Assembly (NCBI GenBank): GCA_014729315.1
Contig: WJKD01000471.1
Location: 1 to 11,682, forward strand
Direction of reading: 5' to 3'
Length of the DNA stretch: 11,682 nucleotides
Source: Promethearchaeota archaeon
Lineage (GTDB): Archaea > Asgardarchaeota > Lokiarchaeia > Sigynarchaeales > SOKP01
The notes below the pieces were generated by a model that saw nothing but the letters and a program-made list of their open reading frames with translations, had not been told where the DNA came from and did not search any database. Positions 1 to 5,628 of the stretch are shown piece after piece. Numbering within the stretch: the first letter of the stretch is position 1; the number at the start of each line of letters is the position of its first letter. The translations under genes and the position numbers were made by a program.

Positions 1-1302
1 GATTCTATGAGGACTGTTTTAAAACACCAGAACTTTACAAACAGAGAAAGGAAATTACTCAAAGAACTTAAAATAGCCAGGGCAAAAAGAAAGTCAAGTG
101 ATATCGCAGCAGAAACAGACTTAATAAATAAACTAAAAAGATCTATAAGCGAAAATAAAACTAAATTAAAATATAGAGAAGAAGACTTTCTTTACGTGAA
201 AAATCAAAGAGATCAAATCATCAATACTCTAGAAGTATATCAAGATCAAATTAATAAGCTAAATAGAAAAAAAAAGCAAGCATTTAATCAAATTAACCAG
301 ATAACAAGAGAAATGAGCAAGTCAGATGGACAATCAACCAAAAGAAAGCTTGATGTTAATATAGGCGCTCAAAAAAATATCTCAAAATCGAAAATAATAC
401 GCTCGCTTCAAAAAGATGCAAGGAATTATCAAGAAGAAATAAAGACTCTAAAATCCAAAATTTCAAAAGTAAAATTGAAATTGAACGACCTAAATCCTAA
501 GTTTGAAAAGTTGGAACGCAACTACGAAACACTTCTTAAGGTAATTGAGAGCGATCAAAATAGAATAAATCAAATTAAACAAACACTTAACGCTAAAATG
601 GAAGAGGTTGATAATTCCTATAAATTTGAGGATAAAATAAATGATATTGAACTAATAAGACAACCTACACAAATAAATGAGGAATTGGACGCCATTAATA
701 ATTCTCTTAACGAATTAAAAACGAAATCAGATTACATTTCGGAATTGGGAGAATATGACTTTCAAAAAATTCAAGATCAATTAACTGAGATAATTAATAT
801 TTTGACTTCTGAAAAAAACCGAGTAAGGATCTCCGTGGATAAAAAGGAAATTATCTCGTCTATAGAAAATTTTAGAAATTTAGAACTCTTTATTAACGAT
901 TTACAAGACACGATCAACGACTTTTTATTGGAAATTAATCTTGGAATTTCCTTGAATTTTTTACTGGACGAAAAAATGGAAAATCTTTTGTTAAGCTTTC
1001 TTTTTTCTCGATCAAATAAAGGAAATCTTAGATTTGAGGATTTAACTACTCCAGAAAAAGTGTTTTTTGCAATCATATTTTACATTGCTCTCAAAATAGT
1101 ATCAAATCACCAAAGAATTATTTTTTCAAATCAATTCCTTCCCGAATTTTTTAATAAAAGAGGTTCGATATTTAGAACAATACGAAAAATTATTCCGGTC
1201 TTAATTAATAAAAAAAAGTATCAAAATTACATATTAATCTTTATCATTTCAAATCTTGAAATGAAAAAACCAATTGAAAATCTAAATGTTAAAAAATTAT
1301 AA
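1..1302 (+). CDS. SMC-like coiled-coil protein with degenerate ATPase head, probably 5'-partial
   Basis: The frame is open to the left edge. The first ATG is at base 7 (431 residues from there), so the true start may lie outside the window; residues are numbered from that ATG. Residues about 10-270 are almost pure charged heptad-like sequence (K/E/N/Q/I/L rich), a long coiled coil. From about 283 the layout matches the C-terminal head of SMC proteins: an amphipathic neck helix (SIENFRNLELFINDLQ), a strand region, then LTTPEKVFFAIIFYIALKI (346-364) where SMCs have the LSGGEK signature and its helix. IIFSNQ (371-376) stands where Walker B (hhhhDE) should be, and ILIFIISN (409-416) resembles the final SMC strand. 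The signature Ser-Gly-Gly and the Walker B Asp/Glu are missing, so this half-head should not hydrolyse ATP normally. No Walker A is visible; if it exists it is upstream. The GTG start of the next gene is 9 bases away. The SMC relationship is inferred from layout and could also be another coiled-coil ABC-type family. Confidence 0.6.
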   Translation, partial: DSMRTVLKHQNFTNRERKLLKELKIARAKRKSSDIAAETDLINKLKRSISENKTKLKYREEDFLYVKNQRDQIINTLEVYQDQINKLNRKKKQAFNQINQITREMSKSDGQSTKRKLDVNIGAQKNISKSKIIRSLQKDARNYQEEIKTLKSKISKVKLKLNDLNPKFEKLERNYETLLKVIESDQNRINQIKQTLNAKMEEVDNSYKFEDKINDIELIRQPTQINEELDAINNSLNELKTKSDYISELGEYDFQKIQDQLTEIINILTSEKNRVRISVDKKEIISSIENFRNLELFINDLQDTINDFLLEINLGISLNFLLDEKMENLLLSFLFSRSNKGNLRFEDLTTPEKVFFAIIFYIALKIVSNHQRIIFSNQFLPEFFNKRGSIFRTIRKIIPVLINKKKYQNYILIFIISNLEMKKPIENLNVKKL

Positions 1303-1311
1303 AAAACCAAA

Positions 1312-1836
1312 GTGAAAACAATCGTGGAAAATGTCAAAATTGAAGATAATGTAAAAAAGATCACAGGATTAATTCTTAAAAACAAACAAAAAATGATTAG
1401 AGAAGAGGATTTAGTCAATTTATGCGGAGATACCTCTGATTTTAATCAAATAATTGGTGAAGTATACGAAAATCTTTTAAACGTAGGAATGGAGCTTATA
1501 AGTACTAAATTTCTAGAACAAAAATATTATGTCTTAACTTCTGAAGGAAAAGATGACGACATCACCGCAAGCCAGTATGGTACTCTTGCGTTAGTCTTAG
1601 CTATCTGTGAGGAGCTAAATGAAAATGTATTAATTGATGATTTAAAAGAAATTTTCTCTGAAGTATGGACTTCTGATATTGAATTCTTGTTCGAAAAGGA
1701 CCTTATTCGGAAACTGTATGTAGAAGACCTCGAAATAATAAAAGTTACTCCTCTTGGAAAAGCTACTCTTAAAAATTTAATTAGCGATCTTTCCCTAAAA
1801 AAGCTTTTAGATGTATTTAAAGAAAATCAGAAATAA
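1312..1836 (+). CDS. Tandem winged-helix protein, KITE-like (ScpB / Nse3-MAGE type)
   Basis: This 174-residue protein starts at GTG, 9 bases after the SMC-like gene, and is probably cotranscribed with it; an in-frame GTG four codons later is an alternative. Its pattern fits two winged helices in tandem. The first (about 13-77) has a helix pair ending in GMELISTKFLEQKYYVLTSE, the strand-turn-strand wing seen in ScpB and MAGE domains. The second (about 86-155) begins ASQYGTLALVLAIC, includes LKEIF as a likely recognition region and ends with a wing, IIKVTPLGKATL. Such KITE proteins bind the kleisin subunit and dimerise in SMC complexes (ScpB, MukE, Nse1/Nse3). The resemblance is in size, order of elements and short motifs; I could not align it to a profile. 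Its position directly after an SMC-like gene supports the reading. The alternative is an unrelated winged-helix transcription factor. There is no membrane segment or metal site. Confidence 0.6.
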   Translation: MKTIVENVKIEDNVKKITGLILKNKQKMIREEDLVNLCGDTSDFNQIIGEVYENLLNVGMELISTKFLEQKYYVLTSEGKDDDITASQYGTLALVLAICEELNENVLIDDLKEIFSEVWTSDIEFLFEKDLIRKLYVEDLEIIKVTPLGKATLKNLISDLSLKKLLDVFKENQK

Positions 1837-1865
1837 GTAAAGTTAAAAAATAATTATAGGGTAAT

Positions 1866-2276
1866 TTATTCTAAATCCATTTTAAATTGTTCGTATATCT
1901 TTTTTACTCGATCTGCTGAGGGACCTGTGCCCCGTACACCGTTCTCGTCAACTATTATTTTCCCATTAAGGATGGATATAACATTCTGATCCTCAATATA
2001 ATTAACATGCCCCTTGGAAAATATTTTGGAGATTCGATCCGCTAAAGCCTGCATTGGAAAAGGCTCTTCTTCTACACTAACGAAGTTGTAGTAAGAGCTT
2101 TTAACAAAGATCTTTGGAAAACTTCTATTCTTTTCGTTTTTTGCGTTGATTAATATCAAATTCGCATCTTCGGATACGCCCTTCAATTGCCCTACGAAGA
2201 ATTTATCGTCATCTAAGTACACTTTTACTATTTTATCGATTAATAAACCCAGTTCCGTATTGTATTGTCTATACAT
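1866..2276 (-). CDS. Lsm/Sm-like archaeal RNA-binding protein with C-terminal extension (SmAP3-like)
   Basis: A 136-residue protein from ATG. Residues 9-69 form an Sm fold. The Sm1 part reads GLLIDKIVKVYLDDDKFFVG followed by QLKGVSEDANLILINA, matching the family pattern of a strand with a D-D/G turn, then hGxLxGhDxxxNLhLxxA. The Sm2 part is KIFVKSSYYNFVSVEEE, where the usual I-R-G is replaced by V-K-S. Residues 73-133 are a second small domain ending in a conserved-looking segment, VRGTGPSADRVKKIYEQF. This two-domain build of about 130-150 residues is typical of archaeal Lsm proteins of the SmAP3 group, longer than the 75-residue SmAP1/2. The family forms rings that bind U-rich RNA; the partner of the C-terminal domain is not known to me. 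It converges on the KITE-like gene with only 29 bases between the stops and has its own TATA-like box upstream. Confidence 0.85.
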   Translation of the reverse strand: MYRQYNTELGLLIDKIVKVYLDDDKFFVGQLKGVSEDANLILINAKNEKNRSFPKIFVKSSYYNFVSVEEEPFPMQALADRISKIFSKGHVNYIEDQNVISILNGKIIVDENGVRGTGPSADRVKKIYEQFKMDLE

Positions 2277-2303
2277 AAAAATCCGGTTTTTGTTTTATCC
2301 AAT

Positions 2304-2320
2304 AAATTATATAATATTTA
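2304..2320 (-). promoter_or_regulatory. TATA-like promoter of the Lsm gene
   Basis: Read on the minus strand this stretch is AAATATTATATAATTTA, about 28-44 bases before the ATG, a fitting place for an archaeal TATA box with a short leader. It lies in the 71-base gap between the hypB and Lsm genes, so the Lsm gene can be transcribed separately from hypB. Found by eye; the background is very AT-rich. Confidence 0.45.
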
Positions 2321-2347
2321 TTTTCATTTCTTTTATTTTTTAGTCTA

Positions 2348-3016
2348 TTACTTTTCGAGTTTCAGCGAATCTATTAGTTCTGAGATACCTTCTTTGGTAA
2401 TAGCACTTGTTTTTACTACTTTTATGTTAGGATTGATAGTTTTCGCATCTTGTACCATCTCCTCAAGATCAACCTCAATTACATCTAATAGGTCGATCTT
2501 ATTAATAACGGTAATGTCCGAGAATTTAAAGAGTAACGGATGCTTTTTAATAACCCATGGACCTTCTGTGATGGAAACTACTACAATTCTTTTATCTGCG
2601 CCCAGAATAAAATCAGATGGACATATTAGATTACCCACATTTTCGATAAACACTAATCCGTTTTCATATTCATTTAAATCGATATTTTTTATTACTTGAG
2701 AGATATGATAAGAATTTAACGCACACTCCCTACCCGTGTTTACTTGTATCGTTTTTACTCCGTGCTTTTCTATTCTGTCAGCATCAATTCTAGTAGCAAC
2801 ATCTCCGTTAATTACAAGAATTTGAAAGTGTTTTGACAATTCTTCAGCTAAAAGTTCTAATATAGCTGTTTTCCCAGCGCCTATAGCTCCCACAACATCA
2901 AAAGATTTTATATTAAAATCGTTTAGATCGCGCTGGTTTTGTACCGCTAATCTATCGTTATTTTTGATTAAATCTTCGTTTAATTCAATTATTTTTGTAA
3001 TTTTTTGATCGGGCAT
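2348..3016 (-). CDS. hypB: HypB-like hydrogenase/urease nickel-insertion GTPase, with altered metal site
   Basis: HypB is a SIMIBI-class GTPase that helps deliver nickel to [NiFe]-hydrogenase together with HypA. This 222-residue protein has the whole G domain: P-loop GAIGAGKT (43-50), VINGDVATRIDADRI (68-82, the family's EGD..T..DA.RI block), QVNTGRECALNS (91-102), IENVGNLICPSDF (124-136, the switch region), VSITEG (147-152), NKID (172-175) and TSAIT (203-207). The length matches archaeal HypB proteins without the N-terminal CxxCGC nickel motif and His-rich stretch. The nucleotide-dependent metal site normally uses Cys-His from the GxxCHLD segment plus a Cys in the NLxCP segment. Here Cys98 and Cys132 remain, but the His is Ala99 (GCG codon, read directly). 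Nearby His104 might substitute. No HypA or hydrogenase genes are next to it. The family call is secure; its activity as a nickel chaperone is less so. Confidence 0.92.
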   Translation of the reverse strand: MPDQKITKIIELNEDLIKNNDRLAVQNQRDLNDFNIKSFDVVGAIGAGKTAILELLAEELSKHFQILVINGDVATRIDADRIEKHGVKTIQVNTGRECALNSYHISQVIKNIDLNEYENGLVFIENVGNLICPSDFILGADKRIVVVSITEGPWVIKKHPLLFKFSDITVINKIDLLDVIEVDLEEMVQDAKTINPNIKVVKTSAITKEGISELIDSLKLEK

Positions 3017-3054
3017 TTTTTAAGAACCTAACTCGCACTTCAATTAAAATTAAG

Positions 3055-3068
3055 ATAATATATAAAAG
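3055..3068 (-). promoter_or_regulatory. TATA-box promoter of hypB
   Basis: On the minus strand this reads CTTTTATATATTAT, 39-52 bases before the hypB ATG and close to the archaeal TATA consensus. A start about 25 bases downstream would leave a leader of some 15-20 bases. It is the clearest TATA box in the left half of the window. Confidence 0.55.
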
Positions 3069-3115
3069 AATAATACATTCAAATTTTTTACGCCTTTTGT
3101 ATTATGAAAATTGAG

Positions 3116-4066
3116 TTAATACCTCGGTCTTGGCCGAAATTTATAAGCGTATATAATATAGGAAGCGAGGATCCCTCCTAAGTCGGGGAGATAAAGTAAT
3201 AAGTACACGGGACCAACGATTAATCCAAAAAGAAGCGCTGGAATTACCCTAGATAAAATCAATAATATCAAAAGCGTCCTACCCTTCATCTTTACTGGGA
3301 CAAAATAGCAAAACAACATCATTTCTCTGTCGGGTGAAAAATATACAATAAACGAAATTAACCCTAAAATGGCACCTGTAGCCAGTCCAATGGAAATCAC
3401 TACTTGGTTAATTGGATATAAAGGAGATAATAAGTATCTGATAAATAAATAAACAATACCCGTACTCAACGCGCAGTAAATGTAGAGTGTTATTAAAAAT
3501 TTTGTTCCAAACCTTAGTTCAATGTTTTTTGCGATATTATAAAAGAATATGATTAGTATAAATAAGAACAATAAACCTATTATACCGCTCGCACTTACAA
3601 ACTGTGCAGTTAGAATTGTCCATAGCAACAAATTTAAAATTCCAAACATGCTAAAGTTAATAAAATACTCGAGGCTAAATATCGATAAAATAAAGGATAT
3701 AACCGAACAAACGATGATTAGTACCATTAAATATTTTGTACCGTTAGCCATTCCAACCCCCGTAAATCCTGTTTTGAATTGTCTGAGAGCCCGTTTTCGC
3801 TCCTTGCGTTGCTCTTTTAAATATTTGCGTACTTCTTTTTTTCTTTTACGTTCAAAATCAGAGGTTTTATAGGTTTTTCTTCTGCTATCTGGGTAGCGAC
3901 TGCGTGCTTGCCTATCGCTTATCGGAACAACAGGTGTATGCTTCAGCTCGAAACTACATTCGTGATTCTCTGGCAGTCTATGCTTTTTACAATAAGTTCC
4001 TCCACAATATTTGCATTTAAAGGGTAAATACCCGATTTCCTCTCCACAGTATTCGCAATAAGGCAT
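3116..4066 (-). CDS. AN1-type zinc finger fused to a catalytically dead rhomboid-fold membrane protein
   Basis: Residues 4-37 are a complete AN1 finger: C4-x2-C7, C18-x2-C21, C26-x2-H29, H35-x-C37. A basic linker (about 52-100, rich in R/K/E, probably a charged helix) leads to six or so membrane segments (about 111-130, 140-158, 161-180, 189-210, 221-243, 265-307). These follow the rhomboid order. WTILTAQFVSASG resembles the TM1/loop-to-TM2 region, NIELRFGTKFLITLYIYC is the family's xxExxxGxxxFLxxY block, LATGAILGLIS matches the GASGAIFGLLG of TM4, and PDLGGILASYI matches the AHLGGLLAGxL of TM6. The catalytic Ser is Thr230 (ACA), the catalytic His is Asp295 (GAC), and the TM2 His/Asn pair is absent. 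It should therefore be a pseudoprotease, as iRhoms and derlins are. AN1-rhomboid fusions are known in archaea (for example haloarchaeal RhoII), normally with the active site kept. Its neighbour carries the same finger on a site-2 protease. Confidence 0.85.
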   Translation of the reverse strand: MPYCEYCGEEIGYLPFKCKYCGGTYCKKHRLPENHECSFELKHTPVVPISDRQARSRYPDSRRKTYKTSDFERKRKKEVRKYLKEQRKERKRALRQFKTGFTGVGMANGTKYLMVLIIVCSVISFILSIFSLEYFINFSMFGILNLLLWTILTAQFVSASGIIGLLFLFILIIFFYNIAKNIELRFGTKFLITLYIYCALSTGIVYLFIRYLLSPLYPINQVVISIGLATGAILGLISFIVYFSPDREMMLFCYFVPVKMKGRTLLILLILSRVIPALLFGLIVGPVYLLLYLPDLGGILASYIIYAYKFRPRPRY

Positions 4067-4097
4067 TTCTTAACTCACAATGAGATTAACATTCTCT

Positions 4098-4112
4098 ATT
4101 CAATAAATTTTC
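4098..4112 (-). promoter_or_regulatory. Possible TATA box of the AN1-rhomboid gene
   Basis: The minus-strand sequence here (about AAAATTTATTGAATA) lies 32-46 bases before the ATG in the 224-base gap after the site-2 protease gene. The match is weak and rests on spacing and AT content only. The rest of that gap (4113-4290) is AT-rich with a T-rich run on the plus strand at 4183-4207 and shows no gene or RNA that I recognise. Confidence 0.3.
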
Positions 4113-4290
4113 CCATTAACTCTAATAATTTATCTTCAAGAACAAAAGCATAATAAATTACTTAAAAATTATTATAATTCTTTATTTTTTTAATTTAGGT
4201 TTTTTTCGAGCATGATGAGAAGTTTAATCTATAAATATTATAAAATTGAAGAGTTATAAGCTTGTCCCCTACAATATAAGTAAGTGATCA

Positions 4291-5340
4291 TTACAATGAT
4301 TCGGGCACATAGGGGTTGGTCTGTATAGGAGCGTAAATATTAAAATAGGTGATAATCAATAGGATTGCAAGAGCACTAAATAATAAGAAGTATATTCCCT
4401 TATTCCATTTAAAAATATTTTGACCATCTAAAATCCCTACGGGAATCATATTGAATAAACCGAGCATAAAATTTAGAGAAGCAGCAACTCCAACGAATAG
4501 ATTTAATGGATAAAGATTTTTTGGAATAAAGAACGAGATAGCGAGTAAAATTGATCCATAGACTAAATTAACTGTGGGGCCAGCAGCTTTACATAATCCG
4601 GTTTTTCTGTCAATTTTATTCAATCCCAACACGACGACAGCGCCGGGAAGTGCGATTGTAGGTAATGCAGTCAAACCGAAAAGAAGTGAAAAAACACCAG
4701 TAGCTAAACCAATTAGCGTTAACACCATCCCAAAAGTTAATAATCGAAATTTGGTTTGAAGTCCAAAATGTTTTGCGACTTGACGATGTCCAAATTCATG
4801 GAAAAGGAAAGCCGTTGTATAAAAACTCGCCAATAACAATATTGTCCACGTGAGCTTTAACTTAACAAGAAGTGGATTGTAAAACCCAATTACTCCAATG
4901 GTAAAAATTAAAATCCCTCCAATTAATAGATGGAAAAATTCTGATTTATGTGGCAACATGATTCCTTTAAATTCAATTCCAGAATCTGGATCAAATGCGT
5001 TCTCAGGGATGTGCCGTTCTTTTCGATACCATGTAAAACTTCCGTCAGTAGTTCCTCTCATCTCAGCGCTGGATATATCTTCAACATTGTTAGACGGAGT
5101 AAATCTATGAATAGGGTGCTCTTGGGAACTTTGTTCTTCGGTTGAGATTACATTTTGTTGATTTACAAATAAGTCCGCTTGGGGGGTAGATTCGTTACTA
5201 ATACCAAGACTTTCTTGAACTATTTTACACTCGTGATCAATTGGATTTATATGTAGCTTACAGTAATGTTGACCACATTCTGGACAATAAATTAAATCTT
5301 CTTGGAGGAACTCTTCTCCACAATGATAACAACTTGGCAT
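4291..5340 (-). CDS. AN1-type zinc finger fused to M50/site-2 protease family membrane metalloprotease
   Basis: The N-terminal AN1 finger is complete: C4, C7, C19, C22, C27, H30, H36, C38. It begins like its neighbour's (MPSCYHCGEE against MPYCEYCGEE). Residues 40-125 are a polar, probably disordered linker. The membrane domain carries the M50 signature: HEFGH (181-185) within a hydrophobic segment provides two zinc-binding His and the catalytic Glu; NMIPVGILDG (297-306) contains Asp305, the third zinc ligand; AAGPTVNLV (252-260) matches the conserved GPxxN region between them. About six TM segments can be drawn (136-154, 162-180, 199-222, 225-240, 256-272, 276-299, 316-334). All catalytic residues are present, so it should be an active intramembrane zinc protease. 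The fold suggests cleavage of membrane-anchored regulators or damaged membrane proteins, with the AN1 finger as a cytosolic recruiting module. It is divergent from the acyltransferase-like gene. Confidence 0.92.
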   Translation of the reverse strand: MPSCYHCGEEFLQEDLIYCPECGQHYCKLHINPIDHECKIVQESLGISNESTPQADLFVNQQNVISTEEQSSQEHPIHRFTPSNNVEDISSAEMRGTTDGSFTWYRKERHIPENAFDPDSGIEFKGIMLPHKSEFFHLLIGGILIFTIGVIGFYNPLLVKLKLTWTILLLASFYTTAFLFHEFGHRQVAKHFGLQTKFRLLTFGMVLTLIGLATGVFSLLFGLTALPTIALPGAVVVLGLNKIDRKTGLCKAAGPTVNLVYGSILLAISFFIPKNLYPLNLFVGVAASLNFMLGLFNMIPVGILDGQNIFKWNKGIYFLLFSALAILLIITYFNIYAPIQTNPYVPESL

Positions 5341-5365
5341 GGAATTCTTTTCCTGGGTTCTTAGT

Positions 5366-5378
5366 TACTTATTTTATG
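5366..5378 (-). promoter_or_regulatory. Possible TATA box of the AN1-site-2 protease gene
   Basis: Read on the minus strand this is about CATAAAATAAGTA, 26-38 bases before the ATG. Use of this box would imply a leaderless or near-leaderless message. An alternative AT-rich block lies at 5382-5407. Assigned by eye in AT-rich DNA. Confidence 0.3.
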
Positions 5379-5471
5379 TTTTTTACAATAAATTAATTAA
5401 ATATTCTAAATGCAATTATAAAACTTTAAGTTTTTCACATTTATTCAAAAGGCTATCATAACCATAACAGA

Positions 5472-5516
5472 GGATTGACCATTAATTATAGGATAGACTA
5501 TCAATATTATCAATCC
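5472..5516. repeat. Nested inverted repeats in a divergent intergenic region (possible operator)
   Basis: GGATTGA (5472-5478) is matched by TCAATCC (5510-5516). Between them GATAG-A-CTATC (5492-5502) is a perfect palindrome with a one-base centre. The two are nearly concentric (centres 5494 and 5497). They lie in the 288-base region between the site-2 protease and the triple beta-helix gene, so they could bind a dimeric regulator of one or both. Short repeats of this size can arise by chance. Confidence 0.3.
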
Positions 5517-5573
5517 ACATAGTTAAATATTTTCTATTTTTTAAGTCAATTAAACCTTAAAATCTTTCACAAA

Positions 5574-5587
5574 ATTTAATTTAATAG
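5574..5587 (+). promoter_or_regulatory. Possible TATA box of the triple beta-helix gene
   Basis: ATTTAATTTAATAG lies 42-55 bases before the ATG, a spacing similar to that of the other TATA-like boxes in this window. The surrounding 288-base divergent region (5341-5628) holds no gene that I can see, only this element, the facing promoter of the protease gene and the inverted repeats at 5472-5516. Confidence 0.3.
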
Positions 5588-5628
5588 ATGTATACTACTT
5601 TTACAAGTAATAGGTAAAGAATTCGAAT

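Noticed and set aside
777..1076. Minus-strand reading frame of 99 codons inside the SMC-like gene
   Set aside because: It mirrors the coiled-coil gene, has a low-complexity K/S/F composition, no domain and no promoter, and the plus frame shows clear protein features.
2265..2699. Plus-strand reading frame of 144 codons over the hypB 3' end
   Set aside because: It lies antisense to a well-supported hypB whose motifs cover the same bases; the Ser/Ile/Thr-rich translation is typical of a shadow frame.
4183..4207. T-rich runs on the plus strand as a terminator
   Set aside because: Both flanking genes run on the minus strand, so no plus-strand transcript is expected to end here; it is probably just AT-rich spacer.
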